From: Selaginella moellendorffii
Lineage: Eukaryota; Streptophyta; Lycopodiopsida; Selaginellales; Selaginellaceae
DNA: 64,000 bases
Direction of reading: 5' to 3'
Assembly (NCBI RefSeq): GCF_000143415.4
Contig: NW_003314297.1
Coordinates: forward strand, 1,390,412-1,454,411
The translations under genes and the position numbers were made by a program. Shown piece after piece: positions 8,885 through 19,806 of this stretch. The stretch's first letter is position 1. Each line of letters opens with the position of its first letter. The notes below the pieces were generated by a model that ran no database searches, was not told the DNA's origin, and was given only the letters and a program-made list of their open reading frames with translations.

Positions 8885-11202
8885 TCAAGCCTGAACAGGT
8901 GTTTTCGGCTGGAACTCTTGCGTTGTCTTTACTGCTCTCGAAGACACAGAGCCCGTACTCAATCTGTGTACCAGCCCAGAGTTCCAGTACGCCGGGATTA
9001 AGACCGTAGGTAGCCTCCTGCTCTCCACCAAGTCTGGATAATCGGTGGTGTAATGTAGGCCCCGACTCTCACGTCTTGACAGTGCACTTCTAACAACGAC
9101 GCGAGCGACACATATCAAGTTCCGCATCTCACAGACCTCCAGGTCCACCATATTTGGCTTCCACCCGTGCCTGAATAAATGGTCCTGCCATGAAGTTTCT
9201 AGCTCTTCCAGCCGTCGCTGTGCGATCTCCAGCCGTTCCGTGGACCTCACTATGCCTACGAAGTTCCACATTATCTGCTGCAGCGACTTTCTCTGAACGG
9301 CCGTGAACTTTCTGATCTCTTCCAACTGACTGTCTTCGAGGATAGCTGTCGACTCCAGCGGACGGGTCCATTCACGAGCCTCGTCCACTGCCCTGTATGA
9401 TCCCTGTACCCGTTGAAAGTGATCATTTGACGGGTTGACGGCTCGTTGAGCGAACACAAGCGCTTCCAGCAGAGAGTTGCTTGCTAGCCTGTTGGCCCCG
9501 TGCAAGCCCGTGCATGTAACCTCGCCTGCTGCGTACAATCCTTCTATGGAGGTCTGACCGGACAATCCTGTTTGGATTCCACCGCACATATAGTGCGCGG
9601 CTGGTACGACTGGTATTGGTTCCTTTGTGATGTCTAGTCCACACTTCAAGCATTCCCGCGCGATGTTTGGAAAGTGGCCGAGAACCTCGCCCGCAGGCTT
9701 GTGGCTGATGTCGAGGTAGACAAATTTCTCGTTGTTCTTCTTGAGTTGATCGTCGATGCTCCGAGCCACCACATCCCTCGGGGCCAACTCCCCTCGGGCG
9801 TCATACAGAGGCATGAATCTTTCCCTGGCCATGTTAAAGAGCTTTCCTCCTGCACCTCGGACAGCTTCGGTGATGAGAAAAGCATTCTCACGTGACTTTG
9901 GCTTGATCGGTAGACCGTCGTCAGCCAAGGCGGTTGGATGGAACTGCACGAATCTGCGATTTGACTGGTTAGAGAACATTTGAGGACAAAGAAGAAAAAC
10001 ATACTCCATGTTAGAAATCACTGCCTGCGCACGATGCCCCATAGCGACTCCATCACCGGTTGCAACCTGCGACATAGAACGCGTAAGTTGTGAAGAGTAC
10101 AGCATTTAGATTACCAGTGGATTGGTAGTACTAGGATAAATGTGACCCGCCCCTCCAGTAGCCAGCAGAGTCACAGCTGAAATAAATCGAACCACCTGAA
10201 CAGAGCGTGATCAGCTTTGGATGAAAGAACTCGCTAGACTCCTCACCTCTTTGGTTCTGACATTCAAAGTATCCAAGCCGTGACACGTGATTGTGTTGCC
10301 ATCCTGTAAAGTTGTCTCAGTCACAGTACAAAGAAATAGTTGACCAACAAACCTCGTGTGTGAGAAGGTCCAGAGCAAAATGATGCTCAAAGATTGAGAT
10401 GGAGGCATTGTTTTTGACAGCGGTGAGCAACGCACGCTCAATCTCCCTCCCAGTCATATCAGCGGTGTGAACTATCCGGTGATGGGAGTGGCCACCTTCT
10501 CTTGCAAGATGGAGCTGGCCATCTTCGCTATGATCAAAAGAAGCTCCAAAGGCCATGAGCTCTTTTACACGCTCGGGGCCCTCCCTGCACACTACCTGTC
10601 ATTCGTAGAAACGACGTGTCTACCAAAACGCTGATTGACAACTAAGATGAACTTACCTCCACTGTTTCTTCGTCACAAAGAAAGGCCCCAGCCACGATTG
10701 TATCTCTCATATGATTCTCCACTGAATCGGACGGGTCTAGAACAGCACTGACTCCCCCTTGGGCATATCTCGTATTGCTCTCCTGTGGCTCCGACTTGGT
10801 GATGATAGCCACCGATCCAAACTTCGCAACGTCCAACGCATACCGAAGGCCAGCAACACCGCTCCCAATCACCAAGAAGTCGAAATATTTCGTCGAGCTT
10901 CCATCCAGACGTGTTCTTGAATGGCGGCCATTCTGGTGTGAGGAAATCCTCCCATTTGCGGCAGCCTTGATTGTAAGGAAGCGATTCGAGGCTTGACACA
11001 GCGCCAAAGAGGCATCCACCGATCGAAAACTCGACAAGCCGGGAGCGAAATACGCCGAGAAGCTGGCCCCTCGCAAGCAGGGAGCTCCAAAATCCATGGG
11101 AGAGTGAGACGATCTGCCAAGATAAAGGGATCAGCAATCCCGAGACCACCGGAACGCTCGATCAAGGTACCTGATTCCAGCGCACAGCTGCACAGACGCC
11201 AT
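8885..11202 (-). CDS. L-aspartate oxidase, plastid (NAD de novo pathway)
   Basis: This FAD enzyme oxidises L-aspartate to iminoaspartate, the first step of NAD synthesis in plastids, feeding quinolinate synthase. Seven exons on the minus strand (11171-11202, 10657-11113, 10353-10595, 10247-10303, 10115-10195, 10005-10066, 8885-9953) close in phase to 666 residues. The first exon encodes MASVQLCAGIR and splices in frame ahead of MDFGAPCLRG, giving a Ser/Arg-rich transit peptide. Near residue 94 is the FAD dinucleotide motif GSGVAG. Further family marks are NTRYAQGGVSAVL, REGGHSHHRIVHTADMTG, FVQFHPTALAD and GEVTCTGLHGANRLASNSLL. The C-terminal helical domain is complete. Introns are 51-70 bases. 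A telo-box-like AAACCCTAG (11226-11234) and a TATA box lie upstream. Confidence 0.95.
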
Positions 11203-11296
11203 CTCCCAGCTGCGATCGCTCGCTCAAACCCTAGGCGCTAGACTCGGCGCCTTCTCTCTTCTTCCGCCCACTCTTAAGCAAAGGGATGGCGCGGCC

Positions 11297-11306
11297 CTAT
11301 TTATAT
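11297..11306 (-). promoter_or_regulatory. TATA box of the aspartate oxidase gene
   Basis: On the minus strand the bases read ATATAAATAG, about 95 bases upstream of the ATG at 11202 in an otherwise GC-rich stretch. Spacing fits a core promoter with a short 5' UTR. Confidence 0.55.
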
Positions 11307-11621
11307 GAAATCCATCGATTAAAGAAATTTCCTTGAGCGCGAACAACGCACGGCACCCATTTTAAAACTCTCCCCTTGCACACCGGTCCTCTGCGCCGTC
11401 GATCCGCGCGACGAGGTTCCATTCCGGAATGTGGCCATGGCGATTCAAAGAGGTCGAAGCTTCCGACCGTGGATGAAATTCCGTGGAAGGATCAACGGCC
11501 CTTTAAAAAAGCGTTTGACTAGCTCCAAAAAGCACGCTGATTCAATGGCGGGCGCGAGCCACTAGAGCCTAGTGGCGCCGGCGCCCGCCACGTCAGCACT
11601 CTCTTATTGGGCAAGAATATT

Positions 11622-13847
11622 CTACTCCCTAGTGTCTTTACATTCTCGACTGCCACACTTGCACCTGAAAGCTTTGATGGGGTGGTTTTCGTCCGCAAAG
11701 TCGAGCTGATAGTCCTGTTTAAAAGAAGTTAAGATAGTTCTCTCCTTTTTTGTTTCTCACTCACCCATGTAAGTTCTTCCATGGCACTCACAGCGTGCTT
11801 GGTGAAGAGCGCAATCTAAAGATCAAGTCTGAGCAAAGAATCTCGAAGAGAAAACCGAAAAGAGATTGAAAAACTTACGTGGTAGAAGTGTCGATCGGGA
11901 CACTCGATTTCGACAGGAATGTCGATGAGATTGGCATCTCCACACCTGGAGGAAACAACGTTGATACGAAAGATCGAGCGCTGGAAAGAAACGAGAGACG
12001 ACAGTACCTGTGATTGATAAACCTGGCAACGTTTCCATAGTGTGTGCAGTCGAGGCACAAGAGGTGGTCGTCTTCCAGAATCCGCTCGGTGCAAACGTCG
12101 GAATCGAGATAGATTGGATAGAAATGCCTGGATTGCTTGAGAAAACGCTCCTCGTTCCTTTCGTCCAGCTCCGTGTTCGTGAGTATCTCCCCAATATACT
12201 CGCAGACGAACGCTCCCATGGGAAGATCTTCCGTGGTCCTCACTCCCCATCCTTTTCCAGTTGGAGTCCAAAACACCTGCGAAGAACAACAAAGTTCACT
12301 TAGAACCGAAACAAAGTTCACGTAGAACCAAAACTGAAGGGTACCTCGAGCTTGTATCTCACTCCTTGCTGAACGATTCGATTCCCACAGAGCTTCTTGT
12401 GGCACGTACACTTGACCCAGCACTCCTTGATGAACCGGCGAACGATGTGTCCTCGGCATTTCTCGGTCGAGCCCCGCGCCACCTCCATGGGACACTCTTT
12501 CTCGCACGTAACTCTCCGGCACGCCTCGTCACCCTGGGTCTCCCGGACGGCCTGCCTCAAAAGCTCCTTTTTGACGCAGCCATCCTCGTTGTACGCAAAC
12601 TCGCCGCCGGTCTCTCGCGCGCAGTGGCACGGCCACTTCTTCTTGAGGCAGTTCCCGAAGCAAGCCGTGCAGCAGTTGTCCTGCTCGATCTTGCACAGCC
12701 GGATTTCGATTTTGGCCTTCTCGTACGCGACGGCCACGGCGGTGTAGGTGAAGTCCTCCGGCAAACTCTCGTCGCCGCCTGGAGCTCGCACGAACGGTAT
12801 CGGGACGGACTCCGCGCCCTTCGCGATGTCGTTCGGATCGTGCCTTTGCTTCTTTTTATATCGGACTGGAGCACAAGAGAAGAAGCTTCGTCTGTCAGTG
12901 CAAGTTCTCGAGTTTTGGTGTAAGAAAAACGACTCACCCGAGCTTTCTCCCGTGTTGATTACTTCCAAAGCTTGCGGGACGCTAGGAACTCCTGCGAAAA
13001 CAGCGAAAGTTTTCATAGTGAAAAGGAAAAGACCATTTGGAACTTACCCAATGTCAAGTTTCTCGCGGCTGCTGAAACAAGCACGGAGCTGAGGAAACGA
13101 GAAACAGGAACGTATCCAAAGAAATTTACCTGGTGTATTCTTGCTGGAGGAGACTGGAAAACGAGTAGATCGGAATGTAGAGGAAATGAAAACGTAGACA
13201 CAAACCTGTTTTTACCAACTTGCCGGAGCTTTTCGGCTCGGCCGATCTCGGCGAGTTTTTCTTGTCCGCTTCGCATTGCAGGCGCAATTTTTTCACGCAT
13301 GCTACAGGATATAGTCATTAGTTCTAGAGAATGAAAAAGAACAAAGAAAAGACTAATGGAAAGTTTACCTGAAACGTGCTTGTTACTCTTCTCCAACGCT
13401 TCGTTATTCCTTCCCAACGGAATGAGAAACTCGTCAAGGCCTTTCCTCTTGACGCTGGGAGACGAGCTCGGACCAGCTGCGGATCGATATAGATCCAAAA
13501 CGAAATTGAAAACGAAGGAAAGATATGAGATGAAATTACCAGTTTCCACAACTGCATTGCCTCCTGGATCAAAAACTAGATAAGAAACGAAGGAAGATCG
13601 AAGAAGAAACGAGAATACCATCATCCACAAGCTCCATCACAAGAACTTCGAAGTTGTTCTCCTCAATGTGAGTCCAGCTCCCCTCGTAGACCTGGAAATC
13701 CACCGATGACCGCGAAAAGAATCCAAAAAAGAAGGATCTCACTCGCAGCAGCCTCCCAAGCACATCGAGCACCAGGCTTCTCTCAAAACCCAGCTCGGCC
13801 ATTTTGCTACAGGCAGCGTCTTTTTTCTCCTCCATCGCTAAACCCAT
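11622..13847 (-). CDS. SUVR-type histone lysine methyltransferase (WIYLD + SET)
   Basis: The spliced minus-strand gene has a WIYLD-like helical domain at the N-terminus (ELGFERSLVLDVLGRLLR, then VYEGSWTHIEENNFEVLV), which marks the SUVR1/2/4 group. Further in come a cysteine-rich pre-SET (HDPNDIAKGAESVPIPFV, CCTACFGNCLKKKWPCHC), SET (GKGWGVRTTEDLPMGAFVCE, RFINHRCGDANLIDIPVEIE, the tyrosine in TWDYQLDF) and post-SET CKCGSRECKD. Members act in the nucleus on H3K9. Certain exons are 12345-12865, 12008-12276, 11879-11945, 11765-11815 and 11622-11714; the exons between 12938 and 13847 are short and partly uncertain. The start at 13847 is 18 bases from the start of the divergent EIF1AD-like gene, so the promoter must overlap transcribed sequence. 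The NHRC in place of the more usual NHSC is shared by this subgroup as I know it. Confidence 0.88.
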
Positions 13848-13857
13848 TTTAGGGTTT
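13847..13857. promoter_or_regulatory. Telo-box in an 18-base bidirectional gap
   Basis: TTTTAGGGTTT fills most of the gap between the start codons of the SUVR gene (minus, 13847) and the EIF1AD-like gene (plus, 13866). It overlaps the first codon of the SUVR gene. Confidence 0.55.
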
Positions 13858-13865
13858 GAGTGAGG

Positions 13866-14547
13866 ATGAGCGGCCGGCGCAGGGGAATGCGGCAGGCGCT
13901 GGATTCGGGGAGCTGCGTCGATCCTCGCGCGAGCGGCTTGTCAATCATGCGCGTTGTGGCGCTGCGCGGATCTAATCTCGTGGAGGTACTTTGGAATCTA
14001 AGGTGCGCTCTCGATTTGCTCACTAATGCTACAGTAGGTTGAAGATGAGAAGCTCGAGAGGACGCTGTGCTTGCTTCCTGCCAAGTTCAGCAAATCTCTG
14101 TGGATTAAACGAGGTAAGCTTTGGAGGATCCAGACCGGCATTTTGATTCTTTGCTTGTTCTCTAGGGAACTACGTTTTAGTGGAGGAATCAGATCGCCAA
14201 AAGCTGCTCGACGCAAATGCCAAAGTGACAGGAATAATCTCGCAGGTTCTTTACAGGGATCACGTCAAAGAACTCCAAAAGACCGGGTGCTGGTAAGTGA
14301 TTCGATCAAAGTTGCCAGGATGTCTCGCTCAAAAGCCAATTTTTTTTCCAGGCCTAAAGGCTTTCAGCTCACTGAACCAAAGGGTTGTTCTCAGCCAGCT
14401 TCGACCAACAAGGACCTGCAAGTAGAACCAGCTTCCGGAAATTCTAGTGATGAAGAGGATGATTTGCCAGCTCTGGAGCAGAACACAAACCGATCCAGAG
14501 GCGGGACCTTGTACTTGTCATCTTCGGAAAGTGACGAAGACTTGTGA
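13866..14547 (+). CDS. EIF1AD-like protein (eIF1A/S1-like OB fold)
   Basis: Four exons (13866-13985, 14038-14113, 14166-14292, 14352-14547) close in phase. The OB-fold core follows the family closely: IMRVVALRGSNLVEVEDE, LLPAKFSKSLWIKRGNYVLV and VTGIISQVLYRDHVKELQKT, with the aromatic and basic RNA-binding surface of eIF1A-type folds. The C-terminal tail is acidic and serine-rich (SSDEEDDLPALEQ, SSSESDEDL), as in EIF1AD. Animal EIF1AD acts in late 40S maturation; the same role in plants is inferred. An alternative 3' end is possible: a GT at 14546 joined to an acceptor at 14626 would continue in the same frame into two further exons ending at 14871. The telo-box just upstream suits a ribosome-related gene. 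Confidence 0.85.
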
Positions 14548-14626
14548 CAAAGATCTTCCTCGGTACTTGAAGTTCCTCACCAAAGTTCACTTTTTTCTCT
14601 GTAGAATTCACTCGTTTCACTTTTAG

Positions 14627-14871
14627 GACAGAGGAACTCTGGAGAGCGATCAAGGATTTTGTTCGAGACTCGGCTCCCGGTAAGTTTTTTTTACTTCGAT
14701 CAATCAATCGCTTCGAGAGCTGTTTGGACCAAGGCCTAGTGATTATCAGAAAGAACGGAGATAAGATGGAGTCGACTTGTCGAAGCTCGCAGCAGCGGTA
14801 AAAACTCTGTTGTGGCTCCAAGTCAATTCCGCGCGACAAAAAACAAGAGAAGAGTGAAAAAACTCAGCTAA
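14627..14871 (+). other. Possible orphan or alternative exons
   Basis: After a clean pyrimidine-rich acceptor at 14626 there is an open block reading TEELWRAIKDFVRDSAP to a GTAAGT donor at 14680; a second acceptor at 14749 continues to a stop at 14871 with a basic end (KNKRRVKKLS). The phases close between the two. It could be an alternative tail of the EIF1AD-like gene or a separate short transcript. I recognise no domain. The remaining bases to 15400 hold only the extensin-like gene's leader and a TATA-like TATAAATA at 15255. Confidence 0.3.
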
Positions 14872-15405
14872 ACGTATGACAATGAAGGCCTCCAAACAGA
14901 CTCGAAGCATATCCCGCGCTAGATCCTCTGAGCTGAGCTGACTTACACTCACCCCTCTGATGTATAACAGCCCAGCAATTAAGCTAATTTAAAGGCGGAC
15001 GAGGAGTCTTTCGAGCGTGCGTTAAATGCATCGTGTTTATATATTGTATTCTTCTCACTAGTTTTTTTTTGTTTTTCCTCTGTGACCATCCATCGATCCA
15101 AAGGAAAAAAACAACTTTGCGCTTCCAAAGTCTTCCAATTTCTCTGTGAAGTTCCAGAGCCGATTTTAATGGCGCTTCTCAGAAGTTGGTAGCCAGATGA
15201 AGTCCAGCCAGGGAGAGAGAAGAATCTGCCGCGAATCTCCGCGCGAAAACTCCGTATAAATACTTGGGCCATGCCTTCGTCTTGTTCTCAGATTGGAGCT
15301 TCTTTCTGGCGCCGAGCGTAAGCGCACTTCGCTTTGTTTGATCGAGAGGTGTGCTTATTGCTTTGCGCTTGTTTCCTTGTTGCTAGATCGATCGGCCCCG
15401 GCGCG

Positions 15406-16621
15406 ATGGCTTCCAATGCAGCAGCGGGATTGCTCGTCCTCTTGGTGGCGCTCATCGCTTCGATCGCCAATGCTGATGGTAAGGAAGAACCATCGTCCTT
15501 TTTTGTTTCATCTTTGCGAGATTTCCTTTGATCGGTGACTTCGATCAGGTGGTCGCAAGCTAATGAAGAGCCAGGTGGAGCAGTACTACGACACTCCATC
15601 CCCGGTTTATCCCTCGCCATCCCCGGTTTATCAAAGCCCCAGTCCGGTATACAAGTCTCCTCCATCCCCAGTTTATTCATCGCCTTCTCCAGTCTACAGT
15701 CCACCACCATCTCCAGTTTATTCTTCTCCTTCTCCAGTCTACAGCCCGCCACCATCTCCAGTTTATTCCTCACCATCTCCAGTTTATCACAGTCCCCCTC
15801 CTGTTTATTCCTCGCCATCTCCAGTTTATCACAGCCCCCCACCATCTCCAGTTTATTCATCGCCATCCCCGGTTTACAAGCCCTCTCCATCTCCATCCCC
15901 GGTTTACAAGCCATCTCCATCTCCATCCCCAGTTTACAAGCCATCTCCATCTCCAGTTTATCACAGCCCTCCTCCGGTCTACTCCTCGCCATCCCCGGTT
16001 TATAAGCCATCGCCTTCCCCAGTTTACCACAGTCCACCTCCAGTCTATTCCTCTCCATCACCCGTGTATCACAGCCCACCTCCGGTTTACTCGTCTCCAT
16101 CGCCTGTGTATCACAGCCCACCTCCGGTTTACACTTCTCCATCTCCGGTTTATCACAGCCCATCTCCAGTTTACGCTTCTCCATCTCCTGTATATCACAG
16201 TCCCTCTCCAGTGTATCAATCACCATCGCCAGTATACTCCTCGCCATCTCCAGTTTACAAGTCGCCACCATCCCCAGTATATTCTTCTCCATCCCCGGTT
16301 TACAGGTCGCCACCCTCGCCTGTATATTCATCTCCATCCCCAGTTTACAGGTCGCCACCTTCTCCGGTGTACTCGTCTCCGGCGCCAGTTTACAGATCGC
16401 CACCATCGCCGGTATATTCGTCCCCGTCTCCGGTCTATTCGCCGCCACCATCGCCAGTTTATTCACCACCACCATCGCCGGTATACTCATCGCCATCGCC
16501 AGTCTACAAATCGTCACCGCCTCCGGTGTACTCGTCACCGTCGCCAGTGTACAAGCCCCCGACGCCGCCGCCGGTTTATTCGTCTCCATCGCCGGTTTAT
16601 TCTTCGCCACCTCCCTACTGA
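15406..16621 (+). CDS. Extensin-like cell-wall protein, SPSPVY repeats
   Basis: A short exon (15406-15478) encodes a classic signal peptide, MASNAAAGLLVLLVALIASI followed by ANADG, and splices in phase to a second exon (15549-16621). The mature protein, about 350 residues, is almost wholly repeats of SPSPVY, SPPSPVYSSP and SPPPVY. Such proteins are secreted, proline-hydroxylated, O-glycosylated and can be cross-linked through tyrosines in VY motifs. Because many prolines alternate with serine (SPSP) rather than forming runs of four or more, glycosylation may be mixed between extensin and arabinogalactan types; that is inference. Codon choice varies between repeats (TCG, TCT, TCC, TCA), so this is not a recently homogenised array. 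Tandem repetition also opens a 440-codon frame on the other strand, which I regard as spurious. Confidence 0.9.
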
Positions 16622-17388
16622 AGGATGCTTAGAATGTAAAGTTTCCATTCTCTGAAATTTCAATGAGCATTGTTTTCGGAAATATTGGTTTCCATTCTCC
16701 TAGAACAGTATGGGTTAACGTTTGAGCCGGAGAGGTTTTTCTTCGGCGATGAGAGATCTTTCGCTTCAATTTAAGCTCTTCGCGTATGGTTTCCTGGACT
16801 CCGCGGATCGAGCAGAACAGCACCACCTTCATTCTTCTTTTTAGCTCTGGAGTTTCTCCAGCTAGATCTAAGTTCAATCCTACAGAAACTACTCTCCATC
16901 AACATATGCCGCACCTCCGCGCAGGATGATTTCACATATGATGTCAAAACGGCCGCGGGTATTTAATCGACAATCGCAAAGACGGTGCTAGATCTGAAAT
17001 TTAAAACAATGTGCGAAATCAGCTACTGAGAATCTTTAGCATAGCGGTATATTCGCTTGAACCATAGACCCGCCGCATGGTTTTGAGCGAGGCATGCTGG
17101 CTCTCGGCGTCGATGGTATGTTCGATCCAAGGCTTCTTCGTTTCCTGCCCTGCATGAATCCTCTAGAAAATTGTCAGCACTGCTTCGACAAATCTCGGCT
17201 CTTGGCACTCCACCAGGCCGGGAAAGCTCTGGCCGCCCTGTTCTAACCTCGACATTCGCTGGGAAGGGCAATCGAAAGAAGAAAGCTTCTTTCCCGGATC
17301 ACTCCCAGCTCCGGCGCATTCTACTGCGCGATCTAGAGGATCACGGCCGAGTGATCTGTGGCACGCTCCATTCCGCGTCAGGGGCGTG
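16622..17388. other. Intergenic, no supported gene
   Basis: This holds the extensin-like 3' UTR and the sequence ahead of the broken TPR-SET gene. Short frames on both strands (60-92 codons) have no recognisable content. Confidence 0.5.
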
Positions 17389-18900
17389 ATGACCGTGCTC
17401 GAATCGGAGGAATGCGAGAGCTTGGCGCTGAGGGTTGCCATCTACGACGAAGATCCGGCATGGCGCAGGAAATATGCCTCTGGGAAGAAAGGGGCCGTAC
17501 TTCAAGCGCGGCGCCGACGGTGTTCTCTTCGTTCGCGTCGACAATCCCAGGTCCATTCAAGAGATCTCGAGCTTTGCTTGCGGTGACGATGATGCCCCCG
17601 CGAGTGACAGCGCTTCTTCTCCGCCAGGGAAGGACTACCCCGCCGCCAACTCTCTCAAGACCGAAGGGAATCACTTCTTCGGCCTCAAGAACTGGAACAA
17701 GGCCATCGATCTTTACTCCCAGTGCGTGAAGAGGTGTGAGGCAGCGCTGGCGCGAGGATCCATCGCTGGCGACGCGGAGAACGCCCTCAAGGTAGAAGTT
17801 TTGCTGCCGGCGCTCTCCAATCGTGCCGAGGCTTTCCTGAAGCTCGAGGACTTCGAGCACGCTCTGGTGGATTCAAACAAAGCGCGATGGTGGGCATATG
17901 AAGAGCACGCATCGCAAGGCGCAGGCACTGGAAGGCTTGCAAGAGTTTGAGAAGGCTGTGAGAAGGCGCTCGAGCTCTCTCCCTGGTCGTCGGCCGACCT
18001 CGCTCCATGCTTCGTGCATGCAAGGCTTGCGACCAGCAGAGCAAGACTGGGGAGTTCGAGATCGATGGTTTTTTCCAGAAGAAAGATCCGGCACCGAAAT
18101 GCAGCGATTTCGTTGGGCCCGTGGACCTGATCGCTGCGGATGTCGACGACAGTGGACGTGGTGTTGGGCTTTTTGCGACCAAGGACGTGAAAGTTGGCGA
18201 GCTTCTGGTCGTGAGCAACGCTCTTGCTACTGGGTACTACGGCACTCTTGCGTGAGCAACGTTTCTCTGGTTCAAGTTGGAGACGCCATGTTTGCTCACG
18301 CCGCTCGGGACATCAAGGCCGGGGAGGAGCTCTTTCTCAGCTCCTTCAACACCTTGCAGCCTCTCGGGCGTCGGCAGGCCTTTGCAAGCGGCCTGGGATT
18401 CGCGTGCCGCTGCAAGCGGTGCCTGTTCGACAGCTCTCTCGAGATGCTTCTTCGGGACGTGGAGGATCGTTTCGAGGACGTTGTTCCTATGATCTAGGTC
18501 TGTTCAATCAGGACTGCTGCTGGAGATTTCACTCTGGCGCTGGAGAAGAAGCTCCAGCTGGTCGATGCTGATGAAGAGAAGTGCTGGCTGCGAGCTTCTT
18601 ACACGCTTTCGTACCTCACTGCGGCTGTCAACTTGGAGCTCCTGGTGAACTCTCCCGAGAGGATTTGCAGTGGCGAGGAGCTGCTGAAGTTCATCGAGAC
18701 GACTTGCCCCGGCCACTCCGTGATGCTGGAATTCATGGCGAAGAAGGTTGGAACGATGATGTTTGGGAGGGGCGTAAAGCAAGGGCGGGCTTCTGGATAA
18801 GGAGCTTGTGATGCGAGTTCACAGGGCGGCTTTTGGTAGCAGGAAGTGCGATCTCAAGGGCGTGCTGAAGATCTGGTACAACCAGTGTGAGATGGTACGT
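17389..18900 (+). pseudogene. Broken TPR-SET domain gene
   Basis: The remains of a TPR plus SET protein are spread over at least three reading frames. The start MTVLESEECESLALRVAIYD (17389) runs into a frameshift near 17490; the next frame holds a TPR block (LKTEGNHFFGLKNWNKAIDL, LSNRAEAFLKLEDFEHALVD). A shift near 17880 leads to RKAQALEGLQEFEKA, and another to the SET N-terminal half (GRGVGLFATKDVKVGELLVV, 18160-18240). The central SET part is missing; the next piece is HSCVSNVSLVQVGDAMFAHA with AARDIKAGEELFLSSFN and the Cys-rich end CRCKRCLFDS. The tail (LVDADEEKCWLRASYTL onward) is in yet another frame. With this many lesions the gene cannot make a normal methyltransferase. The family resembles plant TPR-SET proteins of unknown substrate. 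Confidence 0.75.
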
Positions 18901-18920
18901 TCGTTTCTAAGTTTTCACTT
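18768..18920 (+). repeat. SET-tail repeat, copy 1
   Basis: The stretch around GGCGGCTTTTGGTAGCAGG and AAGATCTGGTACAACCAGTG recurs at 19190-19330 with small changes, and a shorter scrap recurs after the NLR gene at 26815-26920. It is the 3' end of the TPR-SET gene, so these repeats mark old duplications of that end. Confidence 0.7.
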
Positions 18921-19189
18921 CGCTCTCATGTAACCAGTTTGTGTTGCAGACTCCAAGCACTTTCGTTTGAAAGTTTCGTGACAACGAGTTCGTTCGATCT
19001 TATATGGTGTGGAATTTGGATTTCTAACTAAGGATTTTTTATTTACTCTTCTCTTTGCAGATCCAAGCACTCTTCGTGTTTTTTGTCTTCGATCTTATGC
19101 TTTCAATGTAAAGATATATCTATTTTGTCATGGTGTGATTCAATCTATGGTGAGTGAGCTTGTTTGGGAGAGGTGTGAAGCATGCCAAC

Positions 19190-19330
19190 GGATGCAAAGG
19201 CGGGCTCCTTGACAAGGAGTTTGTGATATGAGGTCAAAAGGCGGCTTTTGGTAGCAGGCCGATCTCAAGGATGTGGTGAAGATCTGGTACAACCAGTGGG
19301 ATGGTACGTTCGTTCCTATGTTTTCACTTC
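19190..19330 (+). repeat. SET-tail repeat, copy 2
   Basis: Near-copy of 18768-18920, including the bases after the match (TGGTACGTTCGTTCCTATGTTTTCACTTCG against the similar text at 18895). The interval between the copies contains two versions of TCCAAGCACT, suggesting that the tandem unit was about 400 bases. Confidence 0.65.
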
Positions 19331-19394
19331 GTTTTTTCGTTTGTTTTTTGAAAGTTACTTTATTGGTTCCTCGCCAATGGGCTTGTCGCGATGT

Positions 19395-19712
19395 GGCAAA
19401 TCAGAACGAGGAAATGCTGGTGGTCGGGAGTTTGACGATTGCTCGCTACAGAGGGCAAGCTCAGGAAAATATGGGGAATTTCTTAACGCGGCGTGCTGGC
19501 AAGAACAAGGATTTGCGGTATTTCTCCTTCCTGTTTCTCAGGGTGAGGTTGAGCTCCGGGCGGAAGAGTCTAGCCCGACGACGCGATTGAGGAAGCGAAG
19601 AATCCGTCCAGGAGATGCAAGGAAGACTGCGAGTGACAAGGACGCGCCGGATGAGGGAGGAAACAGCTATGCCGCGATCAACGAAGCCAAGGAGGAGCTC
19701 AAGGACAACTGA
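19395..19712 (+). pseudogene. Degenerate LEA-like copy
   Basis: This matches the LEA-like gene at 27060-27780 in order but is decayed. AATCAGAACGAGGAAATGCTGG, CGCTACAGAGGGCAAGC, GAAAATATGGGGAATTTCTTA and the end GCGATCAACGAAGCCAAGG are shared. It has no start codon in the matching position, frame changes, and it lacks much of the central exon. It follows the SET-tail repeat here just as the intact gene follows the SET-tail scrap at 26.8 kb. Confidence 0.75.
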
Positions 19713-19781
19713 CCATCTCGAATGCCAGCGATGTGGAAAAATCTCGAGAAGGGATCTAAGGAAGCGAGTGAGTTATAATCA

Positions 19782-19806
19782 TTTGAACCTTCGACCTTGT
19801 GGTTAG
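19782..19806 (-). pseudogene. Scrap of a tRNA-Asn gene
   Basis: The plus-strand bases ATTTGAACCTTCGACCTTGTGG nearly match the T-arm to anticodon side of the tRNA-Asn at 27850-27923 (ATTCGAACCTCTGACCTTGTGG). The rest of the cloverleaf is gone. Its position after an LEA-like copy equals that of the intact tRNA after the intact gene. Confidence 0.5.

Noticed and set aside
15288-16610. 440-codon minus-strand frame across the extensin-like gene
   Set aside because: It is the reverse of a tandem repeat, has no signal, domain or splice context, and the plus strand gives a classic secreted repeat protein.
15600-16610. CRISPR-like regular repeats
   Set aside because: The periodicity is codon-level SPSPVY coding repeat, not repeat-spacer units, and the DNA is plant nuclear.
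17378-17860. 160-codon minus-strand frame over the TPR region
   Set aside because: Shadow of the TPR coding sequence, which is recognisable on the plus strand despite frameshifts.
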